A stretch of 64,000 nt of DNA from Albula goreensis. Its lineage: Eukaryota > Chordata > Actinopteri > Albuliformes > Albulidae. Under the pieces are notes generated by a model. It did no database searches. It saw only the letters and a program-made list of their open reading frames with translations, and was not told the origin of the DNA. The stretch lies in contig CM040761.1 in the NCBI GenBank assembly GCA_022829145.1, forward strand, positions 14,132,245 to 14,196,244. The letters are read 5' to 3'. The translations under genes and the position numbers were made by a program. Of the stretch, positions 32,721 to 64,000 are shown in pieces. Within the stretch, counting starts at the first letter, position 1; each line of letters begins with the position of its first letter.

Positions 32721-34413
32721 GCTTATTTTTCATCACAAAAGAATACATTCATAATTCCACACAATGAATTATAAAAGGATTTAGCATATCCTGCCGCTGT
32801 ACTGGTTTGATAAGACACAAAAACAAATTATGCAATAACTGTACAAATGCAATCACAGCACAATTATTGATATGACACAGGTATTTTGAATTAGGTTAAC
32901 CTAATCAAGTTCCTGAAATAGGCAGTGATGTCAATTGAATAATGTATCAGCCTGACAATTAAAATGCTATCTTGGTCAACAAAACATTGATGGGTGAACA
33001 ACAACAGAAAACCCAATTTTTCAGAGACCCCTTGGAAAGGCCACAGGTTAGCACAATCTAAATCTTCATTAAGATTTAGAGAAGAATTGTTTATCTAAAA
33101 TCAATGTTTCAGTTTAGCTCATGATGTATTCACACCTGCATCGTTCTCATGAGTGGAGCTAGTCTCATGAGGGTGAGGCTCTGTACTGTGCCTTGCCACC
33201 TCATCCAGCAACCTCAACGGTCATATCACATCCTCAGTGAGCCACACATCTGAGTCTATGCTCTTATGCAGAATAATCAATGGTGTAGTACAGGCTTTGA
33301 TATATGAAACAGCTTTAAACCTTTAGATTTAATGGCACATTTCACTAACATTTTGGATATCTGAGGCCACTTACTAAAAAATCACCTAGGGTCTTTCACA
33401 CAATTGGAGGAACAATTAAAATGAAGGAGGAGGCATAGTTTTTTATCAGCTTTCAAAGGAAAGGGTCCAACAACAATTTTAGCAAGGTGGCTCGTTATCA
33501 ATACATCCATTAATTATCATGCCTTTTTTATTTGTAATAATTTTACAAGTTGAGGTACGGTAATGAAGATGTGATTGAATGCTATTTGGTTATCTTGGTA
33601 GAAATATTCATTAATGCCATCAAATGACTATACTAACAAACCAATTATCCTGCTAGCTATGAGAGCTAACCAGTAATTAGCCAACCGTGGCTTTTCGTAA
33701 TGAACATTAAAGTCTCTAGAATTGCTATCTTAAACCCAGGAAGTATACCCTGTCCTGATCCACCAACCTGAAAACTAAATGTTACAGGATAACTGGAAAA
33801 GAAGAGAAATGTCAGATTTTGTCTTGAAAAATGACTTGTTGAATCCTTATTGCAGTAATTGCATTGTAGGCATACCCCTGAGCCAAGTGGGCACACACAG
33901 GACATGTGGGCTAAACAAAACATTGGTGGTGGGGGTGACATTTCAATGTCTTCAGCTATGCCGTTATTAGAACCTCCCTGCACCTTACTTTGCCCTTAGC
34001 CATAATTAAGCACATGAGCTATAACAATGTGCAAGATTAATTACTTCAGCAGCAAATGAAACATAAATGTCTTCAAAGACATTTTAAAGAGTGTTTTATT
34101 TGCATTAAATGCAAAAATACATACATTTTCGCTTGTTCTGCAATAAGACCAGTCATTTGGAATGATATATCAATATGCATTGTTAATGAGGTGGATTAAA
34201 TTTGATTATGGGTACGGTAAATAACAAATATTTATTGTAGAAACAGACATACAATGAATAGTTGTCAATTGCCTGTGCAATGTAGAAATTGTGAATAAAT
34301 TGGTGGGATGTGCATAAAAAAGGAAAGCATGTCGCCCTACATGTTTATTTTTATTTATGCTCCTGCCTAAATGGAGATGATCGTGAGTTGAATGTCTTAT
34401 TTTTACATTTCAG

Positions 34414-34548
34414 TGGGCGTGTCCAAATCGGGCTGACGCTTCAGTTTCGTCCTTCCACTTAAACTTCTGCGAAGGCAGTCGATTGCGTGCAGAGAGGGGC
34501 GCTAAATTTCTAGCAGAGGACTTCCTGCCTGTGCCAGTGTCTGGGGAG
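34414..34548 (+). promoter_or_regulatory. chst7: chst7 5' UTR, possible 3' splice site at its start
   Basis: A pyrimidine-rich tract ending TTTTTACATTTCAG precedes 34414 and looks like a good acceptor, so the coding exon may be joined to an upstream non-coding exon. Alternatively transcription starts nearby; a GTGGGCGTGTCC GC-box-like string follows. No ATG lies in frame upstream: the open frame extends to 34483 only through a TTG. Confidence 0.4.
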
Positions 34549-35799
34549 ATGAAGAGGCGGCTACAGAAAAAATACTTGATATTGATTTTAGGATATTCTG
34601 TATTACTTCTGTTAATTCCGTATGTTTTGGATTACAGGAGTAAAACAATTCAGGATAAACATGAACTTCAACAGCAAAAGTGCCCTGACTTGGAGAAAGC
34701 ACTGGCAGTATGGAATAACGTGGACAAGACGAGCAATGCTACCGAAATGGTGGGAGACTCTTTCAACCGAAGCAGTAAGATTCACATTTATTTGCATGCA
34801 ACATGGAGAACGGGGTCTTCCTTTTTAGGGGAATTATTCAATCAGCACCCCGATGTTTTCTATTTATACGAGCCCATGTGGAATATGTGGCAGTCGCTCT
34901 ACCCTGGAGACGCAGTGAGTCTTCAAGGAGCAGTACGGGACATGATGAATTCACTTTTCCGTTGTGATTTCTCCGTGCTCAAATTGTATGCTGGAACCAG
35001 CAACATCAGCACATCCTTTATTTTCGGCTGGAAAACAAACAAGGTTATCTGCTCGGAGCCTCTATGTGATGCCTACAAGAAACACGAAATTGGGTTGGTG
35101 AAAGGAGACGTCTGCGAAAAGTGCCGACCGAAAAGCATTCAGGAGTTGGAAAGAGAATGTAAAAAGTACCGTGTTGTGGTCATTAAAGACGTTCGCGTCT
35201 TGGACATTGGTGTGTTGGTGCCTTTAATTAGGGACCCTGGTTTGAACCTACGCATCATTCAGCTTTTCCGGGACCCCCGTGCTGTCCACAATTCCAGGCT
35301 GAAGTCCAAACTGGCGTTGGTGAAGGAGAGTGTTCAAGTGCTGAGGAGCAAGAAGCAGTCGGATAAATACAAACGGCTTCTAATGCCCAGCAACAGGTCC
35401 AACCGTGCGGAGAATTATGTATCAAGCGCAATGGAGTTGATATGTGACAGCTGGCTTAATGACATGTCGCTCGTCACGAATGCACCGGAATGGGTGAAGA
35501 GCAATTACATTCAAATACGTTACGAGGATCTGGTTCTTTACCCCGTGGAAGAATTGCGAAGACTTTACCGTTTCACAAACCTCACATCCTCTCCAATAAT
35601 TGAGAAATTTGTGTTGAACATGACACGCGGGGAAGGTTACTCCTCTGAAAAACCCTTTGTCATATCTTCGAGAGACGCGAAGGAAGCTATATACGCCTGG
35701 AGAGAGAGGTTAAATGTTGAACAGATAGCTCGTGTTGAAGCCTACTGCAGCGAGGTCATGCGACGGCTGGGATATCAGAGTGTTGGGGAAGAAACGTAA
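34549..35799 (+). CDS. chst7: chst7, carbohydrate sulfotransferase 7, single coding exon, intact
   Basis: It is a Golgi type II membrane enzyme transferring sulfate from PAPS to C6 of GlcNAc/GalNAc in glycans such as chondroitin sulfate. The 416-residue protein has a basic N-terminus (MKRRLQKK), one signal-anchor (residues about 9-27) and a stem. The 5'-phosphosulfate loop is TWRTGSSFLGELF (about 85-97). The 3'-phosphate site is QLFRDPRAVHNSRLKS (about 238-253). There are six N-glycosylation sequons. LFRDPRAVHNSRLKS and FNQHPDVFYLYEPMW match CHST7 better than CHST2 or CHST3. The start at 34549 is the first ATG in frame, and MKRRLQKKY resembles other CHST7 starts. It is shorter than human (about 486), mainly in the stem and in a missing C-terminal tail. 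It faces cyfip1 head-to-head and slc9a7 tail-to-tail. Confidence 0.96.
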   Translation: MKRRLQKKYLILILGYSVLLLLIPYVLDYRSKTIQDKHELQQQKCPDLEKALAVWNNVDKTSNATEMVGDSFNRSSKIHIYLHATWRTGSSFLGELFNQHPDVFYLYEPMWNMWQSLYPGDAVSLQGAVRDMMNSLFRCDFSVLKLYAGTSNISTSFIFGWKTNKVICSEPLCDAYKKHEIGLVKGDVCEKCRPKSIQELERECKKYRVVVIKDVRVLDIGVLVPLIRDPGLNLRIIQLFRDPRAVHNSRLKSKLALVKESVQVLRSKKQSDKYKRLLMPSNRSNRAENYVSSAMELICDSWLNDMSLVTNAPEWVKSNYIQIRYEDLVLYPVEELRRLYRFTNLTSSPIIEKFVLNMTRGEGYSSEKPFVISSRDAKEAIYAWRERLNVEQIARVEAYCSEVMRRLGYQSVGEET

Positions 35800-38700
35800 A
35801 GCCTCCAGATAATGCGAACCGAGGTAAAGATATGGATGCTTTACCTAACGTTGCCTAAGTAAAGTAGCGAAATTTGTCATAATATATAAGCAGAATTACA
35901 GCAGATTAATGTACATAGATAAACTTGACTGCATTTGACTGTGTAGGCCTATGCAAATAACAATTATTGTAGGATACTCTGCCTGAAACAGTTGATTGAA
36001 CATCCTCTTTGGATGGTCCAAAACCAGCACCTTGTTTAGGAAGAGCAACATTGACGTTAGCTTGCTCCGCCAAAGCACTGCACCCATCATATCCTTTTTG
36101 GCCAACGCATTAGTTGCACCTCTTTTATTCAGGCATGGGCCTAAATAACCTATGCGCACATTTTACCGAGAAGGAAATCTTAGCTGTCACATTAATATCT
36201 TTCGTTATATCACATAATATGACATCTAAGGCAATTATGTACCGATTACCTACCATACATATAAAATGAATAATAGTAATAAGATAAAAAAAAAAAAATG
36301 CATATTATACACATTGAGAATCTGTAATAACTGCTAAGGGTCTGGGCTGTAGTTTGTCTTGAGAACAACTCTCAACCTTCTTGGATTGCTGTCTCTAGTG
36401 TGATATTGAAAGTGAAGGTCTACTCTGCATTCTGCTCTTCAGAACCTGCCATAAGGGGTCAATGATGTTTACATCATGGGGGATCAGTGGTGTTTGACTT
36501 CATCCTAGTGTTGATGAAACCACACGAATCTGTTCCGCAGCTTGCATAGGGATGTTAGCATATTCGAATATGGGAATATATTGAGGAAGGAATGTTTGTA
36601 CTATAGGGTGCCCTTGGTTGCCAAAATGGCTTTGTAGTCCTGTTGATGAAATTCTACCATGCAGAGTGATCATCTGACCCAGTGACTCCTGTAATATGAC
36701 CGTACAACCCATAACAGATTCTCAGCTATGTTTAATAGTTGGGAATAGCCAATGTGGGCTGAAAGCTTATTTTTGAATTTTCCAAAAATAAACCCCTCCA
36801 AATAGAGAAAAATGAGTTAAAATTGAGTCAACAAGACTGTATTTATTTTTCCCTTTCTCAGAAGTCTAAGTTTTGCTCCTTACACCAAGTTATGCATTGT
36901 TATGCTTTGGACTTGGTTACAAGTCAATTCTGAATGAGGCTGACGATGTATTTTTTTAGACTGGGCGCATGGAGTTGAAGATTCTGTCCTTTAACTATTG
37001 AGAGAAAAACCTCTTTTGCAATGCAGTTTTTCTTGGCTTGGCATACACAGTCATGATTTTCAACATTGCCTCCCTTGACACTTTAAATTAATTTGCCTTT
37101 CTGTGACTGATGCACCTAAAATTTAGATACCAGCTATCTGACCTTATTCAAAGTCTACTAGATCTCTCAAGTCACTTCAAAAACACACATATTGAAGTGT
37201 TATTGTAAAACATCTTTTATAGCCGAAACAGAATAGCACAATCATATGAAACACATACAGAATTCATTGAATTGTAATTTAGACTTTTTTAAAAAGTCCT
37301 TTTAATTTTCAGTTATTTTGTTTATCCCCTAAATACATGACAACCTAATAGTAATATCATTAAACTCACCAAAACATTGTAGCAGAACATTGTGCCAAAA
37401 CATATTTGCCACTGTGCATGCAAGGGTCATCCAGGGTACAGGACAACATGACACTATCAGCTCCATGAATTAGTTTGGAGTCCATCATGTATCTACTAGC
37501 AGTTGCACTGATACCCTTTTCCTGTTCAGAAAAGATCACTATCAGATCATTAAACAAATGTCACAAGCAGGAAATGGCATTGTGTGACTCATTGACTTCT
37601 GTATAGTCCACAAATCCAATACTACAGCTATTTTGTATCATGCTTTGGTTAATACCTGTGTGGGAGAAAATGTAAATTAACAATGGACCAATGCATTTTA
37701 CCTGCTTGGCATACTTCAAGCCATCATCGTGTCATACATGGACACTCTATGCAGCAGTTTTTTTGTTGTTGTTGTTGTTGCTGCAAGAAGAATGTTTCAC
37801 GTGCAGGTTACTGTCATCTTACATAGAGATAACATACGTTTATTTGTTTCCAGACTCAAGTTACAGCAAATGATACCAGGGTTTACTGGTCAATACAACA
37901 GATCCCGTTCAGTTTAGCAAGCAATATTTATTTGAAACCTCTGTTCACTGTTGCACTCTTCCCTATATTGGTCTGTTTAACTGCATAGAACAAGGTAAAC
38001 GACACGTACAGAAACTGAAACAAATGATCTAATTCCATCCATCAGTTCACATGCACTGACACTTCTCTCATTAAATGATCTGAATCACCTGAAGTCTGCA
38101 ATATATCAAGGTTTAAGATTACCTGGTCAATGTACCCTGAGCCCATGAATGAATTAATGCCCCTGTGTGGTGTCGTTACATTGTAATAAATATGAATCCT
38201 GAATATATCCATTTTTAAATATAAGACACATGAATATGCCTCTATTGTAGATCTGCTCCTTTATTTGATGCTTACTTTTGTCATTTTCCTTTACTGTTTA
38301 TGTTATTGTCCTGACAGTAACTGTTATATCATTTGTTTTGGTGATTTGTCACTAAACTCCACAGGTGAGAGGCAACACAAAGCACAGAGGAGTCAGATAT
38401 CATTCCAGTAGTAACATTGATAGCACCCTCTCTTTTATAGCCTGCCAGTGTAGGTTTTGGTACCTTTTCTTATTTTCTGGTTGCCTGCTGGATTAGTGCT
38501 GTGGTTGAACTATAAAAACCCACCATCAATGTGCTGTACAGTCACCTGTTTTGAATTATGGAAATGTATTGTAGCAGTGTACGTCTGAGGCTTTAGCGAG
38601 CAATTCTGTTATGGTAAACCAGACAGATATGAGTCATGCTCCATCTTAAGTTTACAAGAAAGATTAACAGAAAGCTATAGCCATATTGTGAAGAATGTTA

Positions 38701-41700
38701 ATCCCAGATTAAGATGTAATATGAGGAATACACTGCCATTCATCAATGCTCTTGGGGATAGTGAGGACCGATAGAGGCTCCGTTGTTACAGTAGATGCTG
38801 TAACATGGTGCTTACGGGGCAGATTGTGGCTGGCAGCGACTCGCAGGCCCATGCGGCGTTGTCAGACCAGGAACAATGTTCGTTTGTTCTCTGGAGGATG
38901 CAAGCTCCCCAGGTTGAGCCTGTCAGGGGCCTTGACAAGTGGTGCCTTTCAGAGCCTGGGTGAGGTGCCAGCCTGCCGCAAGCTGACACCATGTGGACCA
39001 ACAGGCTCCTTTGTTTGCCGTACGCGTAGGTTTTCCACTGGATCCTGTCTCATGTGGGGGGTACGATGTGCCCTTCTGACCGGCCCTGCTGCCAGGGAGG
39101 TGGTTTGGTTCCAGGGCTTTGACATAGTCATCTGCTAAGAGCAGTTTGAGTGTAACTATAAGATTTTTGTAGTTAAGTCAGGCAGATTGTGTATTAGGGG
39201 AAAAGTCAACAGTTGTGGTTTTTGAATGCAAGCAGAGTGATTTTTTGAGGCAGCTTTCATACCATTATTGCGAAATGTTACATCATGGTACAGAGCTGGT
39301 CTCTCACTTCCCTTTTCTTCCTTTGTTCCAGGAGCCTGACTTACAGAAGATGACAGGAGGGGGACATGAAAATAGAAAGTCACCACAAATTTGAGAGAGA
39401 CATAGCAGGGAGAAGGAACCAGACGGACGGGCTCTCGTCCAGCAGGGCCAGTGCACAACTTTTCCCTGATTAAACTAGGAAGTTATTCGGGGAGAGGGGT
39501 CAGCCAGGCAAAAGACATGTAAATATGAACAGGGAGAGACACATGCTGGATCCTAAAGCCCTCTGACACTGATTTGGCTTCAATGGACAGAGAGAGAGGC
39601 GTTGCAAGTCCTGTCAGAGTGTCCAGAGGCCTTGCAGTGTCCTGACATCCAGATTTCATCGGCGCTAATCCTTTCTCAATCCTCAGCAGGCACTAATCGG
39701 TGTGAGGCTTGCGTTACCAGGGAGACAGCAACTCTACGCACCAGACCTGTTCTGACTCAACCTTATCCTTGCCCTGCCCCTGCTCTATTCCACTTCAGGA
39801 TATTGTAGAATTTTGTTCACCACACTACCCAGGTTGTGTACATATGCATGCCGTAGTTCCCATCGGCGCATCTGTGTAAATACCCAAAAGTGTTCTGTGA
39901 AGATGGAGAGACAGAATACTTGATCAGTGGGGAAGTAAGGGAAGTGTTAACTGGGGATGGACAGGTGTGTAATGAGGTGAGTAAATCCCAGACACATGGA
40001 CTAATGAAGATGTCAGAGCTGGATGCAGTGTAGTCCTCCTCACTGAAGCATCCGGACAGCTGAAGTGAAAGAACACTCACACCCCTGTGAAATTCCTCAG
40101 CATCCCATGGAAATACCTCAGAGGCCACCTCAATGTCCACCCTGCAGAAAACTACAACTGGGTCAAAACGACTCTCCTTAGTTTGCACATTTACAAGCAG
40201 ATATCAACTTTAAGAATGCGATTTCGGTACATGTAAGATTTCCTTAACTGTTGTACATTCTCATAACAACAAAAAACTTGTAAAATGTGCCTCTGCTGTG
40301 GTGTTTTTTTTCAATATGTACAATGAATATAGCTCATTTACATTTTAAATATACAGTATGCACTGGCAGACAAATGTTTTTACTGACTATCAGTACTTTA
40401 TGGATATTGTGGTCATTAGTTTTGAAAAAGCAAACATGATGTTGATATAGTATTCAGTGTACACTGCTTTAAGATTCTTGAAACTTGATATGCATGTGTG
40501 GACAGATTGCATGAGAGGTTAATACTTTAAAACAGAACTCCCTCTGTCATAGCACATCTGTATTCCATGCAACCCCAGAACACTGTAAATAAAAAAACAA
40601 CTTGTGCTTTTTTTGCCACGTGAAACCTCAGTCTCAGAAAATAATTTTTTTTTGCTCTGCACAGGACTGATGGAAATGTCACAAGACACTGAATTGTTGT
40701 ACGTTTGTGTGTGCACTTAGTTATATTCTTCTTAGTCATATGTTCTTGTGTATATTGTGGTAATTTGTACATTCCTAAAATACAGGGTTGCTGTCGTATA
40801 AATTACAAGCTACACCTTTTGAAAAAACATACACAGTATCCAGGGAAAATGATATTTCCCATCGACCAGAGTGAACTGTAATGTTCATGAATCTCCTGTT
40901 TATGAGAAGGCTTTGTCCACTCACAATGACCTGAGTACACATTCAGAGCAATTCAAAGCTGGGCCAGTGTCAGCAATCAGTGCAACTGGTCTCCAACTGT
41001 AATGTGAGAAAAGGTTGGGTCAGTGATAAAGGATTATGGATTGACAATTGACAGAAATGACTGATGTTTGGGCTTGGTATTCGATTCGCAGAATACATCA
41101 TGCAGATTTAGGAAGAAATTCTGGACAGAATTACAAATTTCAAAGCCTGAAGAACAGATTGAATTTTTTTTATTGACAGATATATCAACATGCAGAACAT
41201 CTCAAATGAAACCGGGTTACCGGGTGTTCCCACAAGAGAGTGCGGGCATATGCCTGAGGCGGACTTTACAACACATGGAGATGGCGTCCAGGACATACAC
41301 TGCTGACCAGGTTAATTCTGATGATTGATTAGCTGGGAGCTTGACGGCCAGCTGGCTTCCCCCGCAGATATTGCACAGTGCACTTGAAGGGCATAGACAG
41401 CCTGAAGGCAGCAAAGGACAGACAGATTGCACAGTTCTATAATTGTCTCCAGCTTTGGGTCCAAGTGCATAAGCTCTCACTGACAGTCCCATCTCTAACC
41501 ACAAACCATTAAACAAGCTGAGTGTTTTCACAACTACCTTTCACCTCAGAGTCCCCAGCTCTAGTCTTCAACCAGCGTTGCATCATATACAATTTAATTT
41601 TTTTAGATTCACTGTCAATGAGACACTTGGTCCGCATTAGTTGCCTTCCAGACAAAAATGTACTACGACTGACAAACCACCCTATGGCTTGCCAACCCAA

Positions 41701-44446
41701 TGTAAACCACTGCCCAGACTGCATTAATCGTGCCAATTCCACCCCTGCTGGTGTCAGAGACTTAACATCAGAAGCTGTTTTGAGGCATATAGAAATATGT
41801 AACAGAGTAGCAATACGATACTCAGTTAACAACACTGGCCAAGTATCCAGAAAGTCTTGAGAGTGAAAGTCACAGATGGGTTGAGTGTTGAAGATGTCTA
41901 TAAAGAATTCATTTGAGTGGCCAGAGAATGCAGCGTGGGCTTGCAGTGCATGCATGTCTCAATGTCTACAATGATCCGTTATCCTGCAAGGTGTGGCATT
42001 CACAGTATAACGCTATGCTATTCAAGCTAGTTCAATTATTTTCTCCCTCTGCCGTGTAATCCAGCTCTGCAGATGATTGCACTAAGGCGGATTGCATAAC
42101 CAGACTCACCACAAATTTCTCCCAGTACAAAGAATAAAACTTGTATGCAAGATTCTGCCTGTCAGAGAGCAAATTTCAAAAAGAAATTCCAATCAAGGGA
42201 AACTAACAATCCAAGCATTGTCCAATACTTACACCCATTAGTTTCGATATCCAAATCTCAGATCTTTACTCATGAATATTCATGATCCAACTGAGAAAAT
42301 GTTGTACATTCTAAAGAGCTCATACATGCTCAAAAAATACTGATGCACGAAAAAAAACAGAAATTAAGAAATGACGGTACTGTCTGCACTGTGGACGCTC
42401 ACTGCGATCATGTGGAAAATAGGACGGATTCATCATCTGGGTTTCAGAGCAATTGGTGAGTGTAGATTAGAGGCAGATGGGGCGAACGCTCATGAGTAAT
42501 GCCTCCCGAGGACGTGCTCGATTCAGAGAGGCTGCAGCTAAAGTGCTAAAATGTTGCGTCCTACTAGGAACAGCTGTGCAGTCACGTCACTGGGACTTCT
42601 AGCCCAGCGCAGCTGCAAATCAAACCAAATTACCAACATACTGTACATGCACTGCTACCACCAGACAAAAGAAGCTATGTTCTTAGGCAAACCGAGATAT
42701 ATGATGTTCTTGTTATGGCCTGAAGTCAGGCTTCATCAAGAAAGCAAGAGATACTGTTTTTATCCCCTTTAAGGAGAATGTAATTCCTCAACCTCCTCCA
42801 CACAGAAAAGCAGTCAAACTCCAGTGAGCTCAATCTCGTAACAAACAGCTACATAACATTAAAGCCTTTAAAATTGTCAGTTTAAATGGTGCAATATGCA
42901 GAATTGGAAATATAGAGAAGTAAGCTGTTTCTATGCTGGAGTTAAAGGATCACTACTGGAAAAAAACAGCATTCATTGGTAACGCACAATGAGAACAGCA
43001 CTCAAACTGAACTGCAGTAACCTATTCCACAGCTATTCATCACCAGGTTGAGATATATTTACTATGCAGGCTCAGATACGCACAGTACTGCTCTCTGCAG
43101 GTGGGCTTGTGAGGGTGGGTTGCTCTGTACACCCCTGGACTTAATGCACCCTCAAAGAAAAGTGCACTGGAGAAGACTGGGGGGTTAATCTCTGCCTCTG
43201 TTCAATTGCCAACACACCCTAAAACTCAGAATATTTCTTTGCACATAGATCCATATAAAAATGTACAATGGACATAATAGGAAGAGTACAAAAACCAACT
43301 ACATGAGTCAGAGCTAGGCCACAAAAAAGAGCTCCTATAAATGGTTACAGATGGAATGCAGAAACATGTTCTCATAGTAGACATAAAGTATCGCAAGGGC
43401 AGTTACATCCCTGTCAAAACAGCATTAGGCAATGTGTTAATCTCTTCTAATTCATTAGACACAGGACAGTACAGAGATTACACAATATTCCCTATCCATT
43501 TTTATGTAAACAAAGCATTATCGTTTTCATATTTGCTGGGTACTTATCATTAAAAAAACAGAAGAGCCAGGATACCAGTTTCATTACTGTTTGGCTAGAA
43601 TCTAGAGCAGACAAAAGTTTCCTCATCAGTTTTACGGGACATTAACGATAGAGAATGCCCTTGAAAAGGGAATAAGAGTTGGAATGTAATGGCTGGTTGA
43701 GTATCATGCTAACTGTAGAGGTCTGATTGGCTAATGGAAATCAGGTATGACTCAGAGCCTTGCAGGGGGTCAGGTATCCCTGTGCGTTCTCTCTAATGCT
43801 CAGTCTTTCAGTCCTATAGCAGCGGTGTGAGGGTGATGAGAACGATGGCCGACAGACACAGACGGGCAAACTAATGTACCTGGATCCTGACCTTTCCGAT
43901 GGAACAGCCAGCAAAACTTCCGGACCTCCATTCCCTGCCTTTTACCTTTCAGGGCTTTCAGTTTCAACCCCATCGAAAAGGGACAGCAAATGCAGTGACC
44001 ACATTTAGAGATCTGAATGTTTTAAGCATGTCCTCAAGAGAATTTCTGTTTCATAAACGCAACAGAAAAAAAAACAACAACCACAGCATAGACAAGAAAC
44101 AAAAAGAGTAAAGAATTTAGAGTGGCCTGCATCACACAGTACAGAACATGACGAGGTCCTTGCTGAAGCCCAGGGGAGTCTCAGGCCTGCTTAACTTCCC
44201 GCTGGAACAGGAGAAGCTGAATACATTTTTTTTTTTTTAACTCTGCTCCTCCAAAACAAGGACTGGTGGCCTTGGGCCAGGTCCACTGTAGACTTGGCCG
44301 ACCTCAAACTCGCTCCCCTGTCCCGTCCCGTCTCGTCTCGCTCTTCCGTCTGGTCTGCGCTGCTTTGGGGAGGGGCCTGGTGGGGCGCGGTACGGGAAGG
44401 GCGGCCGGCGAGGGTTTCTGGGGGGTGGGAATGGGGGGTGGAGGGG
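35800..44446. other. intergenic region between convergent chst7 and slc9a7, including both 3' UTRs
   Basis: No coding gene is supported. AATAAA at 36787-36792 is a candidate chst7 polyadenylation signal, with another at 38185. Text at about 36.35-37.05 kb and at 42.89 kb (GGTGCAATATGCAGAATTGG) resembles dispersed fish repeats. A GC-richer patch at 38.75-39.14 kb is open for 130 codons but unlike any known protein. The slc9a7 3' UTR begins at 44446 with a C-rich tract in the transcript. Its end is not determined; TTTATT at 41169 is one candidate signal on the minus strand. Confidence 0.5.
44412..44446 (+). other. G-rich tract abutting the slc9a7 stop codon
   Basis: At least five runs of three or more G (GGG, GGGGGG, GGG, GGGGGG, GGGG) with loops of 1-5 bases meet the usual G-quadruplex pattern on the plus strand. 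In slc9a7 mRNA this is a C-rich element immediately after the stop, similar in style to poly(C)-binding-protein sites. Confidence 0.55.

Positions 44447-64000
<19,554 letters not shown>

Larger units (their letters stand above)
27421..34413. other. intergenic region between divergent cyfip1 and chst7
   Basis: About 7 kb, AT-rich, with no convincing coding frame. A fragment starting ACACTGCAAAAAAGG at 29644 resembles a transposon end widespread in fish. Homeodomain-like ATTA sites are frequent. Two related non-coding segments (30709-30900 and 32558-32720) are listed separately. The region plausibly holds cis-regulatory sequence for either neighbour, but nothing here proves it. Confidence 0.5.

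Noticed and set aside
27421-34413. mir-221/222 near chst7, as in the wider human Xp11.3 region
   Set aside because: Searched for the AGCTACATTGTC and AGCTACATCTGG seeds by eye on the plus strand in this window and saw neither; the human pair is far from CHST7 anyway.
34483-34548. N-terminal extension of chst7 starting at 34483
   Set aside because: The codon there is TTG, not ATG; the first ATG is 34549 and its product matches other CHST7 starts.

Overview
The window is vertebrate genomic DNA, most likely from a ray-finned fish. Three recognisable protein-coding genes are split by short to medium introns with consensus splice sites. Dinucleotide microsatellites are frequent, and short stretches resemble small fish DNA transposons. 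Nothing prokaryotic is present. The species cannot be named from the sequence.

Layout. (1) 1550-18949, minus strand: 21 coding exons of cyfip1, the Sra1 subunit of the WAVE regulatory complex, covering residues 1 to about 862 of about 1253. The remaining 3' exons lie beyond the left edge. A non-coding first exon and promoter probably lie near 27.0-27.4 kb, so intron 1 is about 8 kb. (2) 27.4-34.4 kb: intergenic, AT-rich, with no gene seen. It holds a diverged pair of related non-coding segments. (3) 34549-35799, plus strand: intact single-exon chst7, a Golgi carbohydrate 6-O-sulfotransferase. (4) 35.8-44.4 kb: intergenic space between two convergent genes, including both 3' UTRs. (5) 44447-63785, minus strand: 12 coding exons of slc9a7, the trans-Golgi/endosomal Na+(K+)/H+ exchanger NHE7, from the transport-core exon carrying the Asn-Asp motif to the stop codon. 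The 5' exons lie beyond the right edge.

The convergent chst7/slc9a7 pair matches the arrangement I recall for human Xp11.3. cyfip1 is on 15q11.2 in human, so its head-to-head placement beside chst7 is a different linkage. chst7 and slc9a7 both act in the Golgi/TGN (sulfation and luminal pH). cyfip1 acts on cytoplasmic actin and translation control, and no operon-like relation exists.

The most interesting signals are in how slc9a7 is spliced. Three of its eleven visible introns carry U12-type (minor spliceosome) 5' splice sites and branch-site-like elements, one of them AT-AC. In the AT-AC intron the branch site lies exactly at the TTAA end of a probable small inverted-repeat transposon. Two other slc9a7 exons have TG dinucleotide repeats directly upstream of the 3' splice site, one about 42 units long and 20 nt from the exon, recalling the CFTR exon 9 arrangement.
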